Part shown: piece by piece, positions 1-6,226 of the stretch
Layout: each line of letters opens with the position of its first letter
Position numbering within the stretch: position 1 is the stretch's first letter
From: Syntrophaceae bacterium UBA5761
GTDB taxonomy: Bacteria > Desulfobacterota > Syntrophia > Syntrophales > UBA4778
Assembly: GCA_002418885.1 (NCBI GenBank)
Contig: DIEZ01000037.1
Span: 302-8,966 of the forward strand
Direction: 5' to 3'
DNA: 8,665 nt
Program-made: the position numbers and the translations under genes
Notes under the pieces: model-generated
Database searches by the model: none
The model's input: only the letters and a program-made list of their open reading frames with translations
What the model was told of the DNA's origin: nothing

Positions 1-494
1 GCGGCCTCGAAGACGTCGCAGGCATACCCGAGGCGGTTCAGGAAACAGGCAGCCGATAGCCCGGAAGGGCCGGCGCCCACGACGGCGATTTTTTCCTTTT
101 TCGCGGGACATCGCTCCAGGAGAGGCTTGAGGTCATAACGGAGCGCAGTCTCGGCAAGGAAACGCTCCATGACATGAACGGCGACGGGAGCGTCGAACTC
201 CCCCCGGTTGCAGACACCCTCGCAGGGATGGAAGCAGACACGGCCGCAGACGGCGGGGAAGGGATTTTCCCTCAGGATGGTCTCCCAGGCTTCCTTGAAG
301 AGTCCCTGCGCAGTGAGCATCTCAATCCGTGCGATGTCTTCTCCGGCCGGGCAGACGACGCTGCAGGGGGCTGTCTTTTCGTCGTAACGCGGCCTCAGGA
401 ATCGCCAGGATCCTGTCTTGTTGGACTCCGTGGACGTGTAAGAACGGGGCATCAAAATGGGCGTCACGTGTTTAGATACTTTCGACCCGGCCAT
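1..494 (-). CDS. GltD-like iron-sulfur flavoprotein, NAD(P)H-linked partner of a 2-oxoacid oxidoreductase (N-terminal 164 residues; cut by the left edge)
   Basis: I translated this on the reverse strand from ATG at 494; it stays open to the window edge. Residues 27-35 read TGSWRFLRP, resembling the start of pyruvate:ferredoxin oxidoreductase delta subunits. Next come C44-x3-C48-P and C83-x3-C87-x3-C91-x3-C95 inside an NPFPAVCGRVC...PCEGVCNR block, the [4Fe-4S] region of the NADPH-GltD family. A FAD-binding beta-alpha-beta turn follows (GAGPSG, residues 140-145) with acidic E163 at the end of the second strand. The family passes electrons between NAD(P)H, FAD, iron-sulfur clusters and a partner enzyme in the cytoplasm; PadH of phenylglyoxylate oxidoreductase and BzdV are relatives I recall. 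It starts 9 bases after the gamma-subunit stop, with a purine-rich AGGGTAGGG site in front, so it is co-translated with that subunit. The NAD(P)H-binding half is outside the window. Family call is strong; the substrate is unknown. Confidence 0.9.
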   Translation of the reverse strand, partial: MAGSKVSKHVTPILMPRSYTSTESNKTGSWRFLRPRYDEKTAPCSVVCPAGEDIARIEMLTAQGLFKEAWETILRENPFPAVCGRVCFHPCEGVCNRGEFDAPVAVHVMERFLAETALRYDLKPLLERCPAKKEKIAVVGAGPSGLSAACFLNRLGYACDVFEA

Positions 495-503
495 TGTTAA
501 ACC

Positions 504-1073
504 CTACCCTACAGCAGAAGTTCTGAATGTTTTCACCGTCTTGTATGCTTCCTCCGCCGCACGCACATTGGCCTTCACCTTGCCCGGTACGTCTTCCCGT
601 ATGGCCGCCACGATCGCATCGACCGGCGGCATGCCGAGGACCCTCGCGAAGGCGCCTATCATCGGCGTATTGGCTATTGGGTGGGTGCGGGTGCCCAAAT
701 GGTGTTTGAGGGCGATGCGGTTTGCGTCAACCCACGCCAGCTCGTACTTTTCGAAGGGTTTGAGGTCTGCCGGGAGAGCGGGACTGTTGATGAGTATCCA
801 GCCTCCTGGTTTGAGCCCACGGGTCACATCGATGCTGTGCAGAAGGGTTTGGTCCTGGACGACTATGTGGTCGGGAGAACTGACGTTTGTCCGGAGGAGG
901 ATCTCCTCTTTATCCACCCTGACATAGGCTTCGACTGGGGCCCCCCGGCGCTCCACACCGAAGAAGGGGAAACTCTGGACCTGGTATCCGGCTTGAAAGA
1001 AGGCCTTGGCAAGGAGAGTTGTGGCGACCACCGTTCCCTGGCCGCCGCGACCATGAAATCTGATTTCCAGCAT
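504..1073 (-). CDS. 2-oxoacid:acceptor oxidoreductase, gamma subunit
   Basis: The 189-residue protein matches the POR gamma family (pyruvate/ketoisovalerate oxidoreductase catalytic domain) in length and motifs. It begins with IRFHGRGGQGTV (residues 4-15), the glycine-rich turn typical of gamma subunits, followed by FPFFGVERRGAPVEAYVR (about 36-53). In the family this subunit joins alpha, beta and delta parts to oxidise a 2-oxoacid plus CoA to an acyl-CoA and CO2, passing electrons to ferredoxin or another acceptor; it acts in the cytoplasm and is oxygen-sensitive. The start at 1073 has AGGGG a few bases upstream. It lies 33 bases after the XRE-cupin gene and 9 bases before the flavoprotein gene, so all three form one leftward operon. 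No alpha, beta or separate ferredoxin-like delta gene is in the window. The substrate (pyruvate, indolepyruvate, phenylglyoxylate or another oxoacid) cannot be read from this subunit. Confidence 0.93.
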   Translation of the reverse strand: MLEIRFHGRGGQGTVVATTLLAKAFFQAGYQVQSFPFFGVERRGAPVEAYVRVDKEEILLRTNVSSPDHIVVQDQTLLHSIDVTRGLKPGGWILINSPALPADLKPFEKYELAWVDANRIALKHHLGTRTHPIANTPMIGAFARVLGMPPVDAIVAAIREDVPGKVKANVRAAEEAYKTVKTFRTSAVG

Positions 1074-1106
1074 GGTCCCCTCTGAATTAAAACTCTAAAC
1101 TTCCGG

Positions 1107-1703
1107 TTATGATTTCGCCCAGACAACAACGATGGCCCTGGACGGCTTCTTGATGAGGGAGCGAAAACTGTGGTTTTGGTCCGACTCAAAGTAGATCGCG
1201 TCGCCGGGCTCCAGAACCTCCACCCGCTCGTCGGTCCGGAACTCGAGCTTTCCTTCGAGCACGTAATGAAACTCCTCCCCTTCGTGGCTCGTGAAGACCA
1301 TTTCCGAAGTCTCCATGGGCATGAACTCTACGAGAAAGGGTTCCATATGTTTTCCCGGTTTTCTCGTCTCCAGAGATTCGTAGACGTAATCCACCTCTCC
1401 TTCGTGATGGTGGGGTCTGCGTTTGACCCGAGCCCGTTCGCCCTTACGGGTGACGGAGACCCTTTCAACGGCTTCGCCATCCTCGAAGAAGGACGCCATA
1501 CCTATGTTCAGGGCCTTTGCCAGTTTGAGCAGTGTAGATACGTGAGGTATGACCTCGCCGCTCTCGACTTCAGAAAGGAGGGATTTGGCAAGGCCCGTTT
1601 TCGCGGCAACATCCTGGAGGGTTAAGTTCTGTTTCTCACGGAGATCCTTCACCCTCTGTCCGATCTTGAGCCCATCTTGAGCCCTGTCTTCCTTCTTAGC
1701 CAT
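1107..1703 (-). CDS. XRE-family transcriptional regulator with C-terminal cupin domain
   Basis: The 198-residue protein has two domains. Residues 14-67 form an HTH_3/XRE DNA-binding domain (IGQRVKDLREKQNLTLQDVA, then a SLLSEVESG recognition-helix region). After a basic linker rich in R, K and H (about 86-102), residues 115-198 form a cupin_2 barrel. H140, E144 and H146 lie in a HEGEEFHYVLEG motif, and P166-G-D168 with H178 form the second cupin motif, a plausible metal or ligand site. Such regulators usually sense a small metabolite and control adjacent catabolic or transport genes. The gene is first in the leftward oxidoreductase operon and divergent from the cstA side, so it probably regulates one or both, including itself. 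AGAGGTGACAAG just before ATG 1703 supplies the ribosome binding site. The ligand is unknown. Confidence 0.93.
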   Translation of the reverse strand: MAKKEDRAQDGLKIGQRVKDLREKQNLTLQDVAAKTGLAKSLLSEVESGEVIPHVSTLLKLAKALNIGMASFFEDGEAVERVSVTRKGERARVKRRPHHHEGEVDYVYESLETRKPGKHMEPFLVEFMPMETSEMVFTSHEGEEFHYVLEGKLEFRTDERVEVLEPGDAIYFESDQNHSFRSLIKKPSRAIVVVWAKS

Positions 1704-1770
1704 CTTGTCACCTCTTTGTGAGGAATAGACTTTCTTTTTGGTTTTATACGCAGCGATCTACGACTCGAAT

Positions 1771-1799
1771 TTAATAATATGAAATCCGAAAGATGTAAA
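1771..1799 (-). promoter_or_regulatory. Candidate sigma-70 promoter for the leftward regulator-oxidoreductase operon
   Basis: On the minus strand, TTTACA (1799-1794) is followed after exactly 17 bases by TATTAA (1776-1771). This fits the -35/-10 layout, with five and four matches to consensus. It would start RNA near 1764 and leave a leader of about 60 bases before ATG 1703. The surrounding DNA is clearly more AT-rich than the genes. It was found by eye. Confidence 0.5.
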
Positions 1800-1843
1800 G
1801 AAAAAACACATACGTAGAAAATTATTGACTTTAAAATATGAAA
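1771..1843. promoter_or_regulatory. Direct repeat AATATGAAA inside both divergent promoters (possible operator pair)
   Basis: AATATGAAA occurs at 1776-1784 and 1835-1843, 59 bases apart. Each copy is preceded by TTAA (TTAAT-AATATGAAA and TTAA-AATATGAAA). The first copy overlaps the -10 and spacer of the leftward promoter candidate; the second lies in the spacer of the rightward one. That placement would suit binding by the adjacent XRE-cupin regulator, but the region is AT-rich and chance is a real alternative. Confidence 0.25.
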
Positions 1844-1853
1844 GGTCTAATTA
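1825..1853 (+). promoter_or_regulatory. Candidate sigma-70 promoter for the rightward nitroreductase remnant and cstA
   Basis: TTGACT (1825-1830), a 17-base spacer, and TAATTA (1848-1853) make a good sigma-70 arrangement. It would start RNA near 1860, about 60 bases before the GTG at 1920. No clear intrinsic terminator lies between the remnant gene and cstA, so this promoter may also serve cstA, whose own 89-base upstream gap shows no obvious promoter. Confidence 0.5.
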
Positions 1854-1919
1854 ACATCTCGGCAAGAGCAGTTTCGATGTCGTGGATTCGAACCTCAAGG
1901 CTCCGCAAGAGGTCTCAGG

Positions 1920-2228
1920 GTGAAAGAACTGGTCTTAAAGAAAAGAAGCCATCGAAGACTCCTTGAGGACTTTATAATTGACGTCGAAACTCTGAAATAT
2001 TTCGTGAATCTCGCACGACTCACCGCATCGGCCGCACACAAACAGCCCCTCAAATACATGCTTTCCTGCGACAGGCAGAAAAATGCTTCCATCTTTTCGC
2101 ATCCGGACTGGGCAGGCTATCTGAAAGACCGGCCCGGACCGCCGGAAAGGAATATGACGCACTGGCGCGACAGCGTAGGGAAGCGCCATGTCCCGAAACG
2201 TTCTATCGAGGAGGTTATCCTGTTCTGA
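1920..2228 (+). pseudogene. Nitroreductase-family gene with a large internal in-frame deletion
   Basis: The open frame encodes 102 residues from GTG 1920, with AAGAGG seven bases upstream. Residues 2-76 look like the N-terminus of an FMN-dependent nitroreductase: KELVLKKRSHRR, LARLTASAAHKQPLKY, then WAGYLKDRPGPPE. Residues 80-101 (THWRDSVGKRHVPKRSIEEV and on) look like the extreme C-terminus of the same family, as I recall it. Family members are about 170-185 residues, so roughly 70-85 middle residues are missing. The join falls near 2145-2160. The lost part holds the core strands and helices that complete the FMN site and dimer, so an active oxidoreductase is unlikely. The frame is intact and the start signals look normal, so a short protein may still be made. 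A family paralogue built this short is the other possibility. Confidence 0.7.
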
Positions 2229-2317
2229 TTCAGGTCAGGGCGGGCATTCCTTTTTTTAATCGGGGTTTCTTTAACATTCCATTCTTCTCTTTTTGATTTC
2301 GGGAAAGGAGGTAGTGT

Positions 2318-4060
2318 ATGACCACAACTGTTATCGGCATCATCGGTTTTCTGCTTTACATCGGTCTTTACTTCACGTACGGCAAGAAGATAGAGCGGGA
2401 TGTGGTAAGGGCCTCGGATGAGATCGAGGCCCCATCGAAACGTCTCTACGACGGGATCGACTACGTCCCGGCCCACAGGGCGGTTCTCTTCGGGCACCAT
2501 TTTTCCTCCATCGCGGGGGCGGGGCCCATCGTCGGACCGGCGCTCGCCATCTGCTGGGGATGGCTTCCCGGCCTTCTGTGGGTCTGGCTGGGGAACATAT
2601 TCATCGGCGCCGTCCACGACTACCTGGCCCTGATGGCCTCCGTCCGCTACGACGGCAAGTCCGTCCAGTTCGTGGCGACGGACCTCATCTCCAAACGGAC
2701 GGGGACGGCCTTCTACTGGACCGTCTTTTTCCTCCTCGTCCTTGTGGTAGCCGCTTTCAGCACCATTATCGCGGGGATGTTTGTGAAGACCCCTGAGATC
2801 GCCTCAGCAGCTGTCTACGTCACCATAGTCGCCCTTATCCTCGGGGTGCTGCTCTACCGGGTCAACATGAACCTGGTCGGCGCCACGGTGGTCGGCGTCG
2901 CCCTCCTGGCCGTCGCCATCTGGCTGGGGACGCTCACCCCGCTTCCGGCGAGTTTCGAGGTCTGGCTGGTCGTGCTCTTCATCTACATCATCATCGCCGC
3001 AGCCATTCCGGTGAACATACTTTTGCAGCCCCGGGATTATCTCAACTCCTGGCTGCTCTACTTCGGCATCGCCGTGGGTTTCGTCGCCGCTTTTTTCACC
3101 TTCCGCGGGGTCGAGATCCCGATGTATTCGGAGTTCTCGCCGATCCTGATAGGCGGGAAGCCCACGCCCTTCTGGCCCGCCGTGCCCCTGATCATCGCCT
3201 GCGGCTCGCTTAGCGGTTTTCATTCTCTCGTGGCCTCGGGGACGTCGTCGAAGCAGATCGCCAAGGAGTCGGACGGTCTCTTCATCGGCTACGGCGCCAT
3301 GTTCACCGAGGGGTTTCTCTCCACGATCATCATCTGTGCAATTGCCGGGTACGGCTTCACGGCCATGAAGAACGCAGCGGCGGCGGCCAACGTCCCTCTG
3401 GCCCTGAACCTCGACAACTGGGGGGCCCTCTTCACCAAGGTTTCCGAGCAGTTCAAGCTCTCCCAGGCCAACTTGGTCGTCCAGACTTACGCCGACATGG
3501 TCGCGGCGAGCTTCCTCTCTTTCATCCCGACGAAGCTCGTCAAGGTCATCTGCGGTCTCTGGATTTCGGCCTTCGCGCTCACGACGCTCGATACGACGAA
3601 CCGGATTGCCCGGTACTGCCTCGTAGAGATGATGGCCCCGGTGAAAGACAAGGTAACGGGATTTTACAATTTCCTGACGAACCGTTGGATCGCCTCGCTG
3701 GTACCGGCTCTAATCGGGACGTATCTTGCCTGGAGTAAGCAGTTCACGATCGTCTGGCCATCCTTCGGCGCGGCCAACCAGCTGATCGCCTCCATCGCCC
3801 TCATGACGGGCGCGGCCTTCGTAGCGAAAAAGCTCAAGTCGAAGTTCGCCATAGTGGCGGTTATCCCGGCCTGGTTCCTGTGGGTCACCGTCACCTGCGC
3901 GATCGTCTGGTTCATGATCGTCGTCATGCCGGCCAATATCGCCAAAGCCCCCGGCCAGGGCTGGACAGTTCAGGCGATCATGGCGATCATGCTGATCTTG
4001 AATTTCATCTTTATCTGGGACTTCTTCAAGTCGAGAAAGAAGACCGGGGAAGGGACATAA
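2318..4060 (+). CDS. cstA: CstA-family carbon starvation protein (peptide or pyruvate transporter)
   Basis: The 580-residue protein is strongly hydrophobic, with many membrane helices starting at residues 4-21. It carries CstA signatures: FGHHFSSIAGAGPIVGPALA (58-77), a QPRDYLNSWLLY segment near the middle, and SGFHSLVASGTSSKQIAKES after it. The last 120 residues match the CstA C-terminal membrane region. Characterised relatives are E. coli CstA (peptide and pyruvate uptake in carbon starvation) and BtsT/YjiY (pyruvate). At 580 residues it is shorter than the roughly 700-residue E. coli proteins, as in many anaerobes. AAAGGAGGT at 2304-2312 is a near-perfect ribosome binding site for ATG 2318. 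The gene ends 20 bases before a strong terminator. It lies on the far side of a divergent control region from a 2-oxoacid oxidoreductase operon, which fits oxoacid or amino-acid use. The transported substrate is not shown by the sequence. Confidence 0.93.
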   Translation: MTTTVIGIIGFLLYIGLYFTYGKKIERDVVRASDEIEAPSKRLYDGIDYVPAHRAVLFGHHFSSIAGAGPIVGPALAICWGWLPGLLWVWLGNIFIGAVHDYLALMASVRYDGKSVQFVATDLISKRTGTAFYWTVFFLLVLVVAAFSTIIAGMFVKTPEIASAAVYVTIVALILGVLLYRVNMNLVGATVVGVALLAVAIWLGTLTPLPASFEVWLVVLFIYIIIAAAIPVNILLQPRDYLNSWLLYFGIAVGFVAAFFTFRGVEIPMYSEFSPILIGGKPTPFWPAVPLIIACGSLSGFHSLVASGTSSKQIAKESDGLFIGYGAMFTEGFLSTIIICAIAGYGFTAMKNAAAAANVPLALNLDNWGALFTKVSEQFKLSQANLVVQTYADMVAASFLSFIPTKLVKVICGLWISAFALTTLDTTNRIARYCLVEMMAPVKDKVTGFYNFLTNRWIASLVPALIGTYLAWSKQFTIVWPSFGAANQLIASIALMTGAAFVAKKLKSKFAIVAVIPAWFLWVTVTCAIVWFMIVVMPANIAKAPGQGWTVQAIMAIMLILNFIFIWDFFKSRKKTGEGT

Positions 4061-4080
4061 GTTAGTGCTTGACCATGCGA

Positions 4081-4119
4081 ACCGGTGTGTGCTGGAATCG
4101 GGCACACACCGGTTTTTTT
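4081..4119 (+). terminator. Strong intrinsic terminator after cstA
   Basis: ACCGGTGTGTGC (4081-4092) pairs perfectly over 12 bases with GCACACACCGGT (4102-4113) across a 9-base loop. It is followed by a run of seven T (4113-4119). This separates cstA from the next operon, which begins 20 bases later. Confidence 0.93.
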
Positions 4120-4139
4120 GATCGAAGGGAACCTGTTTA

Positions 4140-4421
4140 ATGGCAACATCTATCATTGACCGAATCGGTCGGTTCTTTTCCGTTTTCTGTGCGGCTCACC
4201 GCGAAAAGGTCATTGCCCTTACCTGCGTGGAATTGAATGAACTGGAGAATATATTCGCCCTCCTTCTCCTGGGCTCCTTCGTCGGGTTCCCGGCGCCTCC
4301 AACCTTTCTCTCCGTGGAACTCCTCCCCTTCATGGAACGGGAGATGTCGGTCCTTCATCAGCGGGCCGAGGATGCCTGCGACATGCTGGCGCAGATGGTT
4401 GGAACCCTGGGAGTCGAGTGA
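4140..4421 (+). CDS. Small protein of unknown function, first gene of the ArsA-type ATPase unit
   Basis: I do not recognise this 93-residue protein. It starts at ATG 4140 behind a GAAGGGAA-type site. Residues 1-30 contain a mixed basic and hydrophobic segment with C17 and C29. Residues 31-37 are acidic (ELNELEN), followed by a hydrophobic stretch with prolines (about 38-64: ALLLLGSFVGFPAPPTF and on). The C-terminus (65-93) looks like an amphipathic helix. The hydrophobic stretch could be one short membrane segment or the core of a small helical protein. Its TGA stop overlaps the ATG of the ATPase gene by one base (TGATG), so the two are translationally coupled and probably made in fixed ratio. 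That coupling, and the full-length open frame after a terminator, are the main evidence that it is a real gene. It could be a subunit, adaptor or client of the ATPase. Confidence 0.75.
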   Translation: MATSIIDRIGRFFSVFCAAHREKVIALTCVELNELENIFALLLLGSFVGFPAPPTFLSVELLPFMEREMSVLHQRAEDACDMLAQMVGTLGVE

Positions 4422-5386
4422 TGAAGATTCTCTTTTATACGGGGAAAGGCGGGGTGGGTAAGTCCACCATGGCGGCAGCCACGGCCCGGCAGCTTTCAAG
4501 GCGTTACCGTGTCCTTGCCGTTTCCCTGGACCCGGCTCACAACCTCGGGGACATCTTCCGCGTTTCGTTGAAAGACGGCGAGAAGCGACTGACGGAGAAC
4601 CTTCACCTCCGGGAGGTGGATCTCAAGAAGCTCTCCCGCGACTATCTGGAGAGGGAGGTCACGGTTCTCACCGACACATACAAATACCTTCAGGTCCTGA
4701 ACCTCGACCGGTATTTCTCCATCCTGAAATACTCGCCGGGGATCGAGGAGTACGCCCTCCTCACGAGCATCGAGAAGACGATCCGGGAAGATAAGGGCTT
4801 TGACTACGTCATCTTCGACACGCCCCCGACGGGATTGACCTTGCGGTTTCTCGCCCTGCCCCAGGTGACGATCGCCTGGATCGACCGGCTGACGCATATC
4901 CGGAGGCAGATACTGGAGAAGCGTTACACGATCCAGAAGGTCCGGGGGGCCCTGCCGGAGGGCGGGAAAAACCCGGAGATACGCCTCAAATTCGACGAAG
5001 ATGAAGATGGGGTCATCCGGCGGCTCAAGGCGCTGAGACAAAATTATGAAGCGCTGACCGGAATCCTTCAGGGTGGGGACTGCGGCGTGGTCCTTGTCTT
5101 CAACCCAGACCTGCTTTCGCTCCGGGAATCGGTTCGTCTGACCGAAGGACTGAAGGAATTGAAGCTGCCCTTGCGCCTTCTCATCGACAACAAAGTGGCC
5201 GAAGAGAACCGGGAGATGGCCTCGCAGGTGGAGGAGGAGTTCAAGAAAATAGCGGGAGGAATTCCCATGCAAAGGGTCGCGCTTTCCGAGGCCCTTTACT
5301 GCGGCGCGGACAAAAATCTCTTCGACATCCGTGAGGACCTTCTTGTCCATCTACAGTGGGGAGTGAAAAAAGATGTTCGAGCATGA
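4421..5386 (+). CDS. ArsA/Get3-type P-loop ATPase, single domain, lacking metal-binding cysteines
   Basis: From ATG 4421 the protein has 321 residues, right for a single-domain ArsA/Get3 ATPase. It has the deviant Walker A motif TGKGGVGKST (7-16), with K9 as signature lysine and K14 as P-loop lysine. Switch I is LDPAHNLGD (36-44, catalytic D37). The family PGIEE motif is at 106-110, switch II DTPPTGLTLRFL at 133-144, and LLIDNK (253-258) fits the base-binding segment. Proteins of this family dimerise and use ATP to change shape, as in arsenite pumping (ArsA) or delivery of tail-anchored membrane proteins (Get3). Only two cysteines are present (C221, C294), so there is neither the Get3 zinc CxxC nor the arsenite site. 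A GTG at 4418 would add one residue, but GGGAG at 4409-4413 is better spaced for ATG 4421. It overlaps both neighbouring genes. The client or partner is unknown. Confidence 0.9.
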   Translation: MKILFYTGKGGVGKSTMAAATARQLSRRYRVLAVSLDPAHNLGDIFRVSLKDGEKRLTENLHLREVDLKKLSRDYLEREVTVLTDTYKYLQVLNLDRYFSILKYSPGIEEYALLTSIEKTIREDKGFDYVIFDTPPTGLTLRFLALPQVTIAWIDRLTHIRRQILEKRYTIQKVRGALPEGGKNPEIRLKFDEDEDGVIRRLKALRQNYEALTGILQGGDCGVVLVFNPDLLSLRESVRLTEGLKELKLPLRLLIDNKVAEENREMASQVEEEFKKIAGGIPMQRVALSEALYCGADKNLFDIREDLLVHLQWGVKKDVRA

Positions 5387-6047
5387 ATATATTGCGATGC
5401 AGCCCCTTTTCTATCTCTTCATAGCCTTTTCCGTTCTGTTGGCCTACGGCTATTTCTGGGGGAAGCGCATGAATCACCGGCTTTTCCTTTCCGCCTTCAA
5501 TGACCTTGTGGGCGTGATCAAGCCGGAGGATCAGACCTTTACCAATATCGGGGGACTCATCGGGTATCACGCCAATTTCATCACGAAGAAAAATAGCGCA
5601 GTCGCCAGAGTGGACGCCACCATTACCTTCCTTCCCCGTCAATCCTGGCTCTACTTTCCTCTCTCAAAGCTGATCCGGAAGTGGGATCGTCTGTTCATCA
5701 CGCTTTACCTGAGCAAGGCCCCGCCGGAAGAGGGGCACCTGATAGAGACGAAGTACGCCGCTTTCCGCGGACCTAAAATCACCAACGCCGACCGTCTGAA
5801 CAGGGAAAAGATCAGGTGGGGCGGGTACGATTTCTACCTCTACTACGAAAGTGCGAAGATTCGGGATGCGCTTCTCATGTTCACTCGGAAGAACAACGAC
5901 CCCGGGACCATCCGCCACATTGCTATTGTTCCTTCCGAGACTAAGTGCTTTGTTTTCATCATCCCCAGAAAAGGGCAGGTGGCCACGTATTTTAGGCCGG
6001 TCTACCAATGGGTGCCATCCCTGACCCGGGAAACCGGCGGTTCGTAG
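5373..6047 (+). CDS. Membrane-anchored protein of unknown function, third gene of the ArsA-type unit
   Basis: I do not recognise a named family in this 224-residue protein. Residues 11-29 form one hydrophobic membrane helix. It is preceded by an acidic tail (FEHEYIA) and followed by KR at 31-32, so the positive-inside rule puts the remaining 190 residues in the cytoplasm. This soluble part is rich in aromatic and basic residues and looks folded, with many predicted strands (RVDATITFLPRQSWLYF, GGYDFYLYYES, IAIVPSETKCFVFIIPRKG). No catalytic motif is evident. ATG 5373 has GGGGAG nine bases upstream. The gene overlaps the end of the ATPase gene by 14 bases in another frame, implying coupled translation. 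A start at ATG 5397 would drop eight residues but has no ribosome site. It may be the membrane dock or receptor of the ATPase; that is inference from context. Confidence 0.8.
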   Translation: MFEHEYIAMQPLFYLFIAFSVLLAYGYFWGKRMNHRLFLSAFNDLVGVIKPEDQTFTNIGGLIGYHANFITKKNSAVARVDATITFLPRQSWLYFPLSKLIRKWDRLFITLYLSKAPPEEGHLIETKYAAFRGPKITNADRLNREKIRWGGYDFYLYYESAKIRDALLMFTRKNNDPGTIRHIAIVPSETKCFVFIIPRKGQVATYFRPVYQWVPSLTRETGGS

Positions 6048-6106
6048 TGGGTGCTCGCATCCCCGAACCAGCGCACGTCTTGCCCAACTCGGCGGTGGAT
6101 TTGACG

Positions 6107-6123
6107 ACCGGCGACGGTTTTTT
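6107..6123 (+). terminator. Weak possible terminator after the three-gene unit
   Basis: ACCG (6107-6110) and CGGT (6115-6118) enclose a GCGA tetraloop and are followed by T at 6118-6123. The stem is only four to five pairs, so it may be inefficient or fortuitous. Its position 60 bases after the stop at 6047 is sensible. Confidence 0.3.
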
Positions 6124-6124
6124 C

Positions 6125-6156
6125 TTGACAGACAGGGGTCCCTATAGGACATTAAT
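6125..6156 (+). promoter_or_regulatory. Possible promoter and palindrome upstream of the ferritin-like gene
   Basis: TTGACA at 6125-6130 is a perfect -35 word, but no good -10 lies 16-18 bases on. The nearest AT-rich words are ACATTA (18-base spacer) and ATTAAT (6151-6156, 20-base spacer). The 8-base palindrome CCTATAGG (6141-6148) sits between them, where an operator could be. The rest of 6048-6226 shows nothing else I can name apart from the ribosome site next to ATG 6227. Confidence 0.3.
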
Positions 6157-6226
6157 TTTTACGGCGACATAACAGGTGAGCCCGGAAAGATCATGAACCC
6201 AACCAACGGACAGAGGAGGTAAGACC

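Noticed and set aside
1880..1910. tRNA T-arm-like word on the minus strand (GAGGTTCGAATCC), sharing 12 bases with the tRNA-Arg at the right edge
   Set aside because: The stem has a mismatch, no acceptor strand or CCA follows, and no anticodon or D arm is present. The shared bases are only the T-loop consensus. A decayed attachment site is possible but unsupported.
2117..2617. Long open frame on the minus strand opposite the start of cstA (166 residues), and similar frames opposite other genes
   Set aside because: Low-complexity, charged translations without family motifs, lying fully over well-supported genes; they arise from high GC at third positions.
4496..5350. 284-residue open frame on the minus strand opposite the ArsA-type gene
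   Set aside because: It mirrors the ATPase codons, shows no domain motif and has no ribosome site. The plus-strand gene has all ATPase motifs.
4421..5386. Arsenic resistance operon
   Set aside because: No ArsB, ArsC, ArsD or ArsR-type gene is nearby and the ATPase lacks arsenite-binding cysteines.
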